Counted from the stretch's first letter, positions 1 through 7,555 are shown. The stretch is 7,635 nucleotides of DNA from an uncultured Bacteroidota bacterium (GCA_946479535.1 CAMLGP010000117.1:1-7635); one strand, 5' to 3'. A program made the numbers and translations. The notes: generated by a model not told the origin, from the sequence alone.

Positions 1-380
1 TAAGGTATAATTATGAAACAGTAAATGATGTGGGGGTGGAAGGAGGTACTGTTCCCGGCAAACAACTTTACCTGGCACAGGTATTTTATACAGGTTCGGG
101 CACAACAGATGGCCCATATAAAGTTGAATTTACGCGCGACAGGCAACTAAATGAAACCAAACGAAAGGATATTTCCATTGACGCCCGCCTCGGCTTTAAA
201 ATGGTTACGGCTGATCTGTTGAGGAAGGTGACAATCAGTCTTAATAATACAATTATCCGTAGCTATGAATACACCTACCAGGAAGGTCAGTTTTATAAAA
301 CCTTATTGAAAAGTGTTAGCGAACTGGATGATGCAGGCAATATCTTCTATACGCACAATTTTGACTATTATAATGATGTT
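1..380 (+). other. SpvB-like domain, C-terminal end
   Basis: The segment reads RYNYETVND, then KVEFTRDR, IDARLGFKMVTADLLRKV, RSYEYTY and LLKSVSELD, ending in FDYYND. The order matches the end of SpvB/TcaC-type domains: a polar strand, an 'R.D..I....GF......LL..V' block, an S-YEY-Y strand, 'L.SV.E.D' and a closing aromatic F-Y strand. Only the C-terminal part of the domain is in the window. The match was made by eye, so the boundaries are approximate. Confidence 0.7.
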
Positions 381-3300
381 ACTAAACCATCGGGTTTCAC
401 TCCTTCAGGTCCTGTATCAAACTGGACAATGCCTGATGATGACATTAAGGGAGACATGATCAATCCTTTGCCTGGATTTACTCCTGAAGGTTCAGCGTTA
501 AGTACGGTGAGTGCTGTTAGTCGCAGTGGTGGCGTTGCAGTCACCATTGGCTCACTCGCAGGAGGTCTTTGGAGCAAACGATTAACACTGGGTGGTAACT
601 TCAATTATGGACAGGATGATACAGAAGGGTTACTGGCATTAATAGATATTGATGGAGATGGATTACCTGATAAGGTAATGAAAAAAGGAGGTCGTCTTTT
701 TTTTCGTAGAAACCTTGGCGTGGCTACCCGCAGCTTTGATACACAGGAAAGGCCTATCACTGGCGTCAGTGATTTTAGTACTTCTAAGAATGTCAATCTG
801 GGCGGAGGTGTGCAGGCTATTCCGGGAGATGGTTTTTTTGGATATAATCACACCACCACATTTACCAATACAGATGTTTACTTTACCGATTTTAATGGCG
901 ATGGATTAATGGATATTGCCGCTGGTGGCCGGGCCTATTTCAATCGTCTGGTGAATGGCAATCCTGATTTTGTGCTCAATAGCGGATTTACACCCAGTCC
1001 CATATTTGCAGGAACAATTGACCCAACCTTCTTTGCCCCTGATACAGCCTTGCAATCCAAACAGGAGAAGCAATATCCATTACAGGACATAGTACGTGTT
1101 TGGGAAGCCCCTTTCAGTGGGAATGTTACCATCAACTCGCCGGTACAATTAATAGATGTGCCCAATACAACCGGTATTCCAAAGAAAAAGAAAGATGGCG
1201 TGCGTGTAAGTATTCAACTGGATGCAAATCAAATATGGGCCACAGTTATTCCGGCTGATGATTTCACCGCCCATAATCCTGCCGGGGTTACCAATTTACC
1301 AATTACAAAAGGTCAGCGGATCTATTTCAGGATGCAATCGAGGTATAATGGAGAGGATGATATTGTAACCTGGGATCCTGAGATCACTTATGTCAGCGGA
1401 AGCCCTATAGTGGCCACCTCTGCATACCATCATAAATCAAGTGATCGCTATAAATGTTCAGAAGATTATATCATGCACAGCCATACACCTGTGGGGATGG
1501 GCAAAGTGGGCACTATCATGGTAGATGGAACGTTTGAAAAGATCATTACTTCAGATTCTGTCTGGATCCAACTAATACGCACCCGAAATAATGTTGTTAC
1601 GGTACTTTATGAAAAAGGATACGGTGGTAAAGACCTGGCAACAGGTAATTGGGCTGTGCCAGCGCCAATTGCGGTTGATACCGCAGATGTAATTGCTTTT
1701 AAGCTCTTTTCCAAATCTTTCATTGATCGCTCTGCGATGGAATGGAAACCGCATTATGCCTATACTTCTTTTGCAGATGCTACACCGGTAACCGGAACAA
1801 GTGGTAAACCCACTATGGAAGATTACCCTGTTCCGGATAATTCCAATTATAATAACTGGTTATATTCTTTCCCTGCAGAAACAGTTCCTTACCAGGATAC
1901 AGTGAAACTTTTTCCAAAGATCACGGGTGGAGGAGATGCTGCTGTCTGGTTCACTATTAAAGGGCCAGATACCATTTACGCACGTCAGCATATATTCCTG
2001 GCAGGAGGGGCCATGGTTGCAGGTGCTGATACCTTATTTCAATTTATTCGTAAACCAGGAGTGCCGCTGTTCTATGAATTTGCAACCGATTCAATATTGA
2101 CATTTGCCCAGGGGTTTGCACAACCTCATGTTGAGATCTATCGTGACTCCATTTTCATGAATGGCACTACGCTGGATACAGTATCAAAAGATACCACTCT
2201 TAACGCTAATTTGTACTGCAATCCACCCTTTGAATATTACGGACCACTGTTCCGTGGATGGGGTGCTTTTGCTTTGAAAGGAGACAGGGGTGATGGCGCT
2301 ATCAGACAGGATTCTCTTAACCTTGATGAACTTAATAATTTGCCTACCGATCCTGGCCAGTTTGCTGACAGTGCCAGTATTGGTAATATACAGGACCCTT
2401 CCAAAACATTCTTTATTGCACTTTTCCCGGATGCGGAAATTGAACAATGGACAGGTTATGATACCAGTGTTTATGTGACCAGCACAATAATGAGCAGTTC
2501 AAGGTTATATCTTCATGATGTATCTGTTGATAGTTTAATGGGCGGTGGAACAGCAGGTGCTGTCAGCAAGATCAGTACTACAGAAACAGATAGCTATTCA
2601 CTTGGTGTAACGCCTGGGTTATCGGGAAGCCTCGGCAGGTCAAATGCTGAGACAACCATCAATCTGGACATGATGGATATGAATGGTGACAGGTATCCGG
2701 ATGTAATGAGTGATACCCGGGTTCAATATACAATGCCACATGGCGGGTTAGGAACAGTTACCATTGATCAGCCAGTTGAATCAACCGTTAATGAAGGAGT
2801 AAGTGAAGGCTTTAGTTTGGGTGGGCCATTCCTTGAGGCTACTACCAGCAATACAACTACCAAAGGAGCAGTAGGCGCTCAAAAAACAGCCAGAGGATCT
2901 GCCGGTCTGTCTGGCAATATCAACAGCAATGATGACGAGGCCGTCACCGGCTGGGTTGATATTAACGGGGACGGATTGGCAGATCGTATTTACAACAGCG
3001 GAGTTGTATCCCTTAACCTGGGTTATAAATTTGCACCCGGTGAACAATGGGGTACCGGAGGGATCGATGCAAGTCATAGCTATTCCGTTGGTGCCGGTAT
3101 TGGTATCGATATTGAACAGGGTACTTTTGAAGGTGGCATTGGTCTTTCGCGGACAATTGCCAGTAATAGCATTACATTAAATGATATTAACGGAGATGGG
3201 CTTCCGGATGTACTAACCATGAGTGGTGGTAATGTTATCGCCCGGTTGAATAAGGGAAATGGATTTGGACCCGCGCTCACCTGGAACAATTTCAATAATA

Positions 3301-6300
3301 TCAATTCCAACGTATCTACGGGTGAATCAGTGAATGGTTCCTTTACTGTTCCTATTATAATTCCTATTCCATTCTTTCCATTGAAGATCGATATTAATCC
3401 CAATGCCAATTTCGGGCATGGTGTTTCCAAAACAGAAGAAACTATAATGGACCTGGATGGGGATGGTTATGCAGACATGCTAAAGTCTTCTGTTGATGGT
3501 GAACTCACCGCTTCTGTTTCAACCATCGCACGAACCAATATGCTGAAGATGGTAAAAAGCCCGCTGGGTGGTTATTTCTCCATGGACTATGAAAGAGTGG
3601 GTAATACCTATGATATGCCCCAAAGTAAATGGGTAATGAAGAGCGTGGAAGTATTTGATGGAGTTCCCGGTGATGGCATTGATACTACCCGCAAGCAATT
3701 TATTTATGAAGGTGGATATCAGGATCGCTATGAGCGGGAATTCTATGGATTCAGGAAAGTAATTACACGGGAGCTGAATACAGCAAAAAACAATGCTGTG
3801 TACAGGAACCAGGTCCAGGAATACCTGAATACCACGTATTATAATAAAGGATTGCTATTGAACAACTGGACTGAAGATGCCCAGGGTAAAAAATATTTCC
3901 AGACTACTAATGCCTACGAATTCAGGGATGTTCAGGACTCAGTCAAATTTCCTTACCTGAAACAGACGATCCGTCAGTTCTTTGAAGGGGCAGCAACTGC
4001 AGGAGCTACAACCAGTATCAGTTATGAATATGATAACCTGGGAAACATAACTAAGGTCACTGATGTTGGCGATGGAAGTCAGCAGGATGTATCTGTTACT
4101 AATATCACCTATAATGATATTGATGCTATCTATCTGAAAAATATACCTGCTACTGTAGAAGTATCTACCGTTGCAGGAATAAAGAGAAGAACTCTAGTTA
4201 CGCTTAATAACGTAGGAAGTATTATCAGGGTGAGACAAGTACTGGCAGATAATACCAATGTGGATATGGACCTTGAGTATGACAGCTATGGTAATCTTTC
4301 CAAAATGATCCGCCCTGCCAATTATAAAGGCGAGCGTATGTGGTACAGTTATGAATATGATAATACAGTTCATAATTATATAGAAAAAATTACTGATGCC
4401 TACGGGTATACCAGCAGCAGTACATACGATTACCGCTTCGGTGAATTGTTGACAACCCTGAGCATGAACAATGAGCCAATGCGTTATACACTGGATAATC
4501 GCGGGAGAGTGACCTCCATAACCGGTCCCTATGAACTGGCTGCTGGTAAGCCTTACTCAATTGCCTATTCGTATAATACAACTGCTCCTGTTGCCTATGC
4601 TGTTACAAGGAGATATGACCCGGAGCATAATGCAGATATCCGTACCGTGAATTTCGGAGACGGATTAGGCCGGTCAGTTCAGATCAAGAAACAGGTATCA
4701 CTCTATAAAGGAAAGAATGTAGCAGATGATATCATGATGGTTGTTTCTGGAAGTGATCTGATTGATGCCTTTGGCCGGATCGAAGCATCCTACTATCCCA
4801 TTATGGAACCAGTTGGTCTCTCACTTTTTAATTTGAACACAGGAACGGGTGATCCAAAATCTACCACTATTTATGATGTTCAGGACCGCGACAGAGAATA
4901 TACACTGGCCGATGGTTCAAAAACTGTCAGAACGTACAGCATCGTTGCAGGGCAGCTTAATACAACGATCAATGATCCTTTAAACAACAAAAAGGATATT
5001 TTAACTGACGTCCGCGGCAGGAAACGTGCATTAATAGAATATGGACCTGCAGGCACAATCACTACCCGCTATGATTACGATGCACTGAATGAACTGATAA
5101 AGGTTACAGATAATAAAGGAAGCATCTATGCTGCTAATTATGATAATATTGGCCGCAAAACCAGTCTTATACATCCGGATGGTGGCCGTACTGATTTTAC
5201 TTATGATCCAGCAGGTAACCTGACCAGGAAGATCACTGCGCAGATACGAAAGGAACAACCCAATGGCGGAGCCATACAATACCGTTATGATTATGAACGG
5301 GTGACTGATATCGATTATCCCCGCAACTACCAGAACAAAGTAAAATTTGTGTATGGGAAGGCAGGAACTGGAAATAAAGCAGGCCGGTTGATACTTCAGG
5401 AAGATGCTACCGGCGGACAGGAATTCTACTATGGAAAACAGGGTGAGATCATTAAGACTATCAGAACCATAATAGTCAATCCTGCGTTTGCCACAACCTA
5501 TGTAAGCGAACAGGAATTTGATACCTGGGGCCGCGTAAAGAAGATAATCTATGCTGATGGTGAAGTTGTTAACTATCATTATAATAGATCCGGGCTGCTA
5601 AACAGTATGGACGGCACAAAATTGGGCACCACCTATAATTATCTGGACCAGGCAGGATATGATGAGTATGAGCAACGTATTTACCTGCGATATGGAAATG
5701 GAACAGAAACCAATCTTAAATATGACAGAGTTCGCAGGAGGCTGACTGAATTAAAAACATCCACTCCATCTGGTCTGCCAATTATCAATAACAGCTATGT
5801 TTATGATGCCCTCAATAATGTGACCAGTATCATCAATAATGTTCCAACTGCCGTTAGTGGTCCCGGAGGCTTTGCCAAACAGGAATTCCATTATGATAAT
5901 TTATACCGGCTTGACTCGGCCAGCGGCGAGTATAAAGGCGCTTCTGCCAATACTAACTACGGAGTGAAAGTAGCCTATGATAACCTGAACAATATCACTC
6001 ATAAAACAATGAATGATGAAACGGGTCAGCGTTATGATCAGGGCTATGGCTATGGTACTGCACCTCACCAGGCGCTGACCATCGGCCAGAATAATTATAA
6101 ATATGATCTGAACGGAAATCAGTTGGGATATGGGGACATCGAGAATTTCTTTGATGAAGAAAACCGCCTCGTTGGGGTGATCAATAAAGGACAATTGAGC
6201 CAGTACACTTATGATGCTGATGGAGAAAGAGTGGTGGCAAGCAGTGGTGGTTTCCAGGGTATATGGATCAATGGCGCTCCAGCTGGTACTGTACGCCATA

Positions 6301-7442
6301 GTGATAATTATTCAGTAGATGTAAATCCATTCATTACCTGCACTGCAAGCGGATTTGTGAAGCATTATTATGTAGACAATCAACGCATCGCTACCAAGCT
6401 GGGACATGGAAATTTCACCAATATCTCATTCCCGCAACCTGGATTAACGGCAGGAGGACTTGATTATTTAAGAAGGGCAGCTGAAATAGAAAAGGCAAGG
6501 ATCGCCTATTATGCTGCACAGGGAGTGAGCCCTGGCCCACCTACCGATAAGAATTTTTGGGCAAGACCTGAGAATAGTGGCATACCAGCGCCTGTGTTTG
6601 TTGATACACTTTCGTCTACTGTACCAACAGGATGGCCGGGCAATACTACACCACCCACAACCGGGCCACCCATTTTTGTTGATTCCATTCCTTCCAGTGA
6701 TTCCGTAAGAGCAGGGTACGGTTTTCAGGATGCGGGACATTTGCCTGAAAACAGCCAGTACTTCTATCATCCTGATAATTTGGGAAGCAGTTGGTATGTG
6801 ACCAATACTTTTGGCAATTCAAGTCAGCATTTTGAATTCACTCCCTTTGGTGAAACATTTGCAGAAGAGAATACCAGTTCTTATAAAACTCCATTCCTGT
6901 TCAATGGCATTGGTCGCGATATTACGGGCTACTACCAATACCCAGATCGTTATTATGACCCGGCGCTCAGCCAATGGCTCAGTATTGATCCGGATGATGA
7001 CCTGTTGTCAATTACTGATGGGTTTATGGTGGATGGTAATGGAAATATGCAGGGAGGAGGTTTTGGATTCTCTTTAGGAAATGCAGAAGTGAGTGGAATA
7101 TCTTACGGCGATGCCGGTGCTGGTCTGCAACTTGGCCCACTTGGAAAAAACAAAAGCGAGGGCCGGAAAGATAATAAAGCAGGTGAGGATAAGCAGGGCG
7201 GACCTAAGATCGGAAAGAACAAATCTGGTGCAGGAAACGCCAACGCAGGAAAGGGTAGTGGCCCCGGTAATGGTCAGCGCAGGGTAGGCCCTGGCATAGG
7301 AAGAAAAGTATTTGGAAATAACGGCCTGTTATATAATCATAAGATCAACCGGAAGAAACAGGATGGGAACCAAAATAATAAGAATGCTAATAACAACAAA
7401 GCCAATAATAGCAGGCGGGTAACTACAAGACCACGCAGATAA
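1..7442 (+). CDS. Giant SpvB/TcB-TcC-like RHS (YD-repeat) protein, 5' partial
   Basis: The frame is open from the left edge (first whole codon at position 3, reading RYNYETVND) to the TAA at 7440-7442, so the gene starts upstream. The GTG at 30 is not a credible start because homologous-looking SpvB sequence continues through it. Visible domains in order: SpvB end (to about residue 117), FG-GAP motifs at residues 206 and 287, three beta-sandwich-like modules (about 350-705), FRGWG (742-745), FG-GAP motifs at 883, 977, 1052 and 1141, a TcdB-midN-like segment (about 1170-1255), YD repeats (about 1330-2075), RHS core (about 2025-2321) and a basic tail (2322-2470). Members of this family, TcB-TcC and Rhs proteins, form a hollow shell that encloses a C-terminal effector. 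That this protein does the same is inference, because its effector junction is atypical. No type IX secretion C-terminal domain is seen, and any signal peptide would lie outside the window. The alternative is a surface YD-repeat adhesin without toxin function. Confidence 0.95.
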   Translation, partial: RYNYETVNDVGVEGGTVPGKQLYLAQVFYTGSGTTDGPYKVEFTRDRQLNETKRKDISIDARLGFKMVTADLLRKVTISLNNTIIRSYEYTYQEGQFYKTLLKSVSELDDAGNIFYTHNFDYYNDVTKPSGFTPSGPVSNWTMPDDDIKGDMINPLPGFTPEGSALSTVSAVSRSGGVAVTIGSLAGGLWSKRLTLGGNFNYGQDDTEGLLALIDIDGDGLPDKVMKKGGRLFFRRNLGVATRSFDTQERPITGVSDFSTSKNVNLGGGVQAIPGDGFFGYNHTTTFTNTDVYFTDFNGDGLMDIAAGGRAYFNRLVNGNPDFVLNSGFTPSPIFAGTIDPTFFAPDTALQSKQEKQYPLQDIVRVWEAPFSGNVTINSPVQLIDVPNTTGIPKKKKDGVRVSIQLDANQIWATVIPADDFTAHNPAGVTNLPITKGQRIYFRMQSRYNGEDDIVTWDPEITYVSGSPIVATSAYHHKSSDRYKCSEDYIMHSHTPVGMGKVGTIMVDGTFEKIITSDSVWIQLIRTRNNVVTVLYEKGYGGKDLATGNWAVPAPIAVDTADVIAFKLFSKSFIDRSAMEWKPHYAYTSFADATPVTGTSGKPTMEDYPVPDNSNYNNWLYSFPAETVPYQDTVKLFPKITGGGDAAVWFTIKGPDTIYARQHIFLAGGAMVAGADTLFQFIRKPGVPLFYEFATDSILTFAQGFAQPHVEIYRDSIFMNGTTLDTVSKDTTLNANLYCNPPFEYYGPLFRGWGAFALKGDRGDGAIRQDSLNLDELNNLPTDPGQFADSASIGNIQDPSKTFFIALFPDAEIEQWTGYDTSVYVTSTIMSSSRLYLHDVSVDSLMGGGTAGAVSKISTTETDSYSLGVTPGLSGSLGRSNAETTINLDMMDMNGDRYPDVMSDTRVQYTMPHGGLGTVTIDQPVESTVNEGVSEGFSLGGPFLEATTSNTTTKGAVGAQKTARGSAGLSGNINSNDDEAVTGWVDINGDGLADRIYNSGVVSLNLGYKFAPGEQWGTGGIDASHSYSVGAGIGIDIEQGTFEGGIGLSRTIASNSITLNDINGDGLPDVLTMSGGNVIARLNKGNGFGPALTWNNFNNINSNVSTGESVNGSFTVPIIIPIPFFPLKIDINPNANFGHGVSKTEETIMDLDGDGYADMLKSSVDGELTASVSTIARTNMLKMVKSPLGGYFSMDYERVGNTYDMPQSKWVMKSVEVFDGVPGDGIDTTRKQFIYEGGYQDRYEREFYGFRKVITRELNTAKNNAVYRNQVQEYLNTTYYNKGLLLNNWTEDAQGKKYFQTTNAYEFRDVQDSVKFPYLKQTIRQFFEGAATAGATTSISYEYDNLGNITKVTDVGDGSQQDVSVTNITYNDIDAIYLKNIPATVEVSTVAGIKRRTLVTLNNVGSIIRVRQVLADNTNVDMDLEYDSYGNLSKMIRPANYKGERMWYSYEYDNTVHNYIEKITDAYGYTSSSTYDYRFGELLTTLSMNNEPMRYTLDNRGRVTSITGPYELAAGKPYSIAYSYNTTAPVAYAVTRRYDPEHNADIRTVNFGDGLGRSVQIKKQVSLYKGKNVADDIMMVVSGSDLIDAFGRIEASYYPIMEPVGLSLFNLNTGTGDPKSTTIYDVQDRDREYTLADGSKTVRTYSIVAGQLNTTINDPLNNKKDILTDVRGRKRALIEYGPAGTITTRYDYDALNELIKVTDNKGSIYAANYDNIGRKTSLIHPDGGRTDFTYDPAGNLTRKITAQIRKEQPNGGAIQYRYDYERVTDIDYPRNYQNKVKFVYGKAGTGNKAGRLILQEDATGGQEFYYGKQGEIIKTIRTIIVNPAFATTYVSEQEFDTWGRVKKIIYADGEVVNYHYNRSGLLNSMDGTKLGTTYNYLDQAGYDEYEQRIYLRYGNGTETNLKYDRVRRRLTELKTSTPSGLPIINNSYVYDALNNVTSIINNVPTAVSGPGGFAKQEFHYDNLYRLDSASGEYKGASANTNYGVKVAYDNLNNITHKTMNDETGQRYDQGYGYGTAPHQALTIGQNNYKYDLNGNQLGYGDIENFFDEENRLVGVINKGQLSQYTYDADGERVVASSGGFQGIWINGAPAGTVRHSDNYSVDVNPFITCTASGFVKHYYVDNQRIATKLGHGNFTNISFPQPGLTAGGLDYLRRAAEIEKARIAYYAAQGVSPGPPTDKNFWARPENSGIPAPVFVDTLSSTVPTGWPGNTTPPTTGPPIFVDSIPSSDSVRAGYGFQDAGHLPENSQYFYHPDNLGSSWYVTNTFGNSSQHFEFTPFGETFAEENTSSYKTPFLFNGIGRDITGYYQYPDRYYDPALSQWLSIDPDDDLLSITDGFMVDGNGNMQGGGFGFSLGNAEVSGISYGDAGAGLQLGPLGKNKSEGRKDNKAGEDKQGGPKIGKNKSGAGNANAGKGSGPGNGQRRVGPGIGRKVFGNNGLLYNHKINRKKQDGNQNNKNANNNKANNSRRVTTRPRR
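630..960 (+). other. FG-GAP/VCBS repeats 1 and 2 (start of beta-propeller)
   Basis: Two Asp-rich calcium-loop motifs are visible: DIDGDGLPD at residues 206-214 and DFNGDGLMD at 287-295. Each is followed by a short strand with an aromatic residue and an asparagine (LFFRRN, AYFNR), as in FG-GAP propeller blades. In SpvB/TcB proteins these blades form a propeller that gates the cocoon. They are separated from four similar motifs downstream by a long insertion. Confidence 0.85.
1080..2150 (+). other. Insertion of three beta-sandwich-like modules in the propeller
   Basis: Module 1 (residues about 353-456) begins DIVRVWEAPFSGNV, contains DGVRVSIQ and TKGQRIYFR, and ends WDPEITYV. Module 2 (about 491-582) begins GTIMVDGTF, has a WIQLIR strand and DTADVIAFK, and ends WKPHYAYTS. 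Module 3 (about 623-705) begins DTVKLFPKITGGG, has VWFTIKG and VPLFYEFATDS, and ends PHVEIYRD. All three share the same plan: opening strand, central 'x-W/V-x-I/L' strand, a polar turn before a phenylalanine or tyrosine strand, and a closing P-(x)-x-x-Y. This suggests triplication of a carbohydrate-binding-like jelly roll. The fold assignment is inference; the repeated plan is what can be seen. Confidence 0.5.
2241..2510 (+). other. FRGWG conserved segment joining the insertion to the propeller
   Basis: Residues 738-745 read GPLFRGWG, followed by an acidic stretch, FIALFPDAEIEQWTGYD and SSSRLYL. A (Y/F)RGW motif followed later by a W-x-G-Y-D motif and SSSRL recurs, as I recall, in bacterial SpvB-like proteins with FG-GAP repeats. 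It probably returns the chain from the insertion to the propeller. No specific biochemical function is known to me. Confidence 0.45.
2667..3480 (+). other. FG-GAP/VCBS repeats 3-6 (rest of beta-propeller)
   Basis: Four further calcium-loop motifs occur: DMNGDRYPD (residues 883-891), DINGDGLAD (977-985), DINGDGLPD (1052-1060) and DLDGDGYAD (1141-1149). Glycine- and serine-rich strands lie between them. Motif 3 has Arg-Tyr in place of Gly-Leu and is the most divergent. With the two upstream motifs this makes six recognisable blades, close to the usual six- or seven-bladed propeller. A Pro/Ile-rich hydrophobic stretch lies at residues 1107-1119, between motifs 5 and 6. Confidence 0.85.
3537..3780 (+). 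other. TcdB toxin middle/N-terminal-like segment
   Basis: Residues about 1170-1255 contain NMLKMVKSPLGGYFSMDYE, then WVMKSVEVFDG, FIYEGGYQDRYEREFYGFRKV and the end of the segment. The layout 'L...V.SPLGG...++Y', 'V..VEV.D' and 'Y.GGY.D+.ERE+.GF+.V' is the hallmark of the insecticidal-toxin TcdB middle/N-terminal family. The EREFYGF signature is at residues 1235-1241. It supports assigning the protein to the TcB-TcC-like class and not to simple Rhs proteins. Confidence 0.8.
4017..6250 (+). other. YD (RHS) repeat shell
   Basis: Many degenerate YD repeats of the form Y-x-Y-D-x-x-G-x-(L/I/V) are visible. Clear ones are YEYDNLGNITKVTD (1332-1345), YDYDALNELIKVTD (1681-1694), YDNIGRKTSL (from 1704), YDPAGNLTRK (from 1725), EFDTWGRVKKI (from 1829), YDALNNVTSI (from 1925), YDLNGNQLGY (from 2025) and YTYDADGERVV (from 2059). 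In TcC and Rhs proteins such repeats coil as a beta-sheet spiral that makes the wall of the cocoon. The first part, up to about residue 1330, corresponds in position to the TcdB middle/C-terminal region and carries YYNKGLLLNNWTED. Confidence 0.9.
6102..6992 (+). other. RHS repeat-associated core with inserted linker
   Basis: The core starts with YDLNGNQLGY and ENRLVGV, continues to KHYYVDNQRIATKLG, and closes with YFYHPDNLGSS (2244-2254), FTPFGE (2270-2275), FNG (2291-2293) and RYYDPALSQWLSIDP (2307-2321). Between QRIATK and YFYHPDN there is an insertion of roughly 120 residues. It has a helical Ala/Glu/Arg-rich part (YLRRAAEIEKARIAYYAAQG) followed by a Pro/Thr/Ser-rich linker. In the Rhs and TcC families this core forms the plug at the end of the shell, and its aspartates take part in self-cleavage. 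Asp2310 and Asp2320 are present here, but their catalytic role in this protein is inference. Confidence 0.9.
6993..7439 (+). other. Atypical C-terminal tail: Gly/Asn/Lys/Arg-rich, no NNPxxxxDPxG junction
   Basis: Residues 2322-2470 (149 residues) follow SIDP directly. The first part has an acidic DDD, then DGNGNMQGGGFGFSLGN and Gly-rich strands. The last 99 residues (2372-2470) contain 25 Lys/Arg, 19 Gly and 19 Asn against only 5 Asp/Glu. The pentapeptide GKNKS occurs twice, at 2372-2376 and 2395-2399. The protein ends TTRPRR. There is no recognisable toxin fold, catalytic motif or secretion C-terminal domain. A cationic tail that binds nucleic acid or a membrane surface is possible, but it cannot be decided from sequence. 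The other forward frames here were read and do not restore the missing junction. Confidence 0.7.
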
Positions 7443-7452
7443 TCTCACTGCC

Positions 7453-7469
7453 GTGGTTCCACGAACCAC
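7453..7469. other. Hairpin 1 just after the stop codon (no U-tract)
   Basis: GTGGTTC at 7453-7459 and GAACCAC at 7463-7469 are perfect reverse complements around a CAC loop. The hairpin begins 11 bases past the stop codon of the large gene, so it might protect or end its transcript. No run of T follows; the downstream sequence is ACCAATGAATG. It is therefore not a standard intrinsic terminator. Confidence 0.6.
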
Positions 7470-7491
7470 ACCAATGAATGAAAATCTCACT

Positions 7492-7543
7492 GCCATTATT
7501 CGTAGTCATGGTTCGTAGCCATAATTCGTAGCCATGGTTCGTG
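7492..7543 (+). repeat. Four 13-bp subunits, block 1
   Basis: The subunits are GCCATTATTCGTA (7492-7504), GTCATGGTTCGTA (7505-7517), GCCATAATTCGTA (7518-7530) and GCCATGGTTCGTG (7531-7543). The consensus is GCCATnnTTCGwA. Variation is concentrated at subunit positions 6-7 (TA, GG or AA) and at positions 12-13. Confidence 0.95.
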
Positions 7544-7555
7544 TCTCACGAACCA
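7535..7555. other. Hairpin 2 at the subunit/spacer junction
   Basis: TGGTTCGTG (7535-7543) pairs perfectly with CACGAACCA (7547-7555) around a TCT loop, giving nine base pairs. The fourth subunit supplies the left arm and the spacer supplies the right arm. The same left arm recurs at 7622-7630, followed by TCTCA, at the window edge, so a third hairpin is expected just outside. Confidence 0.75.

Noticed and set aside
30..60. GTG at 30 as start codon and AAGGAGGT at 40-47 as a ribosome binding site
   Set aside because: The frame is open through the left edge with SpvB-like sequence before the GTG. The AAGGAGGT lies inside the coding frame after the GTG, with no suitably spaced start codon, so both are chance.
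697..704. Run of eight T as a phase-variation slippage site
   Set aside because: The frame is intact across it, it is a single tract in a coding region, and nothing else suggests switching.
5031..5579. Antisense open frame of 182 codons
   Set aside because: It lies opposite YD repeats, where repeated codon patterns often leave the reverse frame free of stops. Its translation shows no recognisable family, and the sense protein is clear.
5901..6299. Antisense open frame of 132 codons
   Set aside because: It is opposite the last YD repeats and the core start. It has no recognisable domain and no sign of its own promoter, so it is a shadow of the sense gene.
6990..7290. Frameshift that would hide a normal NNPxxxxDPxG junction and toxin
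   Set aside because: The +1 frame reads MTRRSANGSVLIRMM and similar nonsense, and the +2 frame hits a stop at once. Neither contains the junction, so the unusual tail is not explained by one simple frameshift.
7453..7480. Intrinsic transcription terminator after the gene
   Set aside because: The hairpin is real, but the stem is short and no T-rich tract follows, so termination here cannot be claimed.
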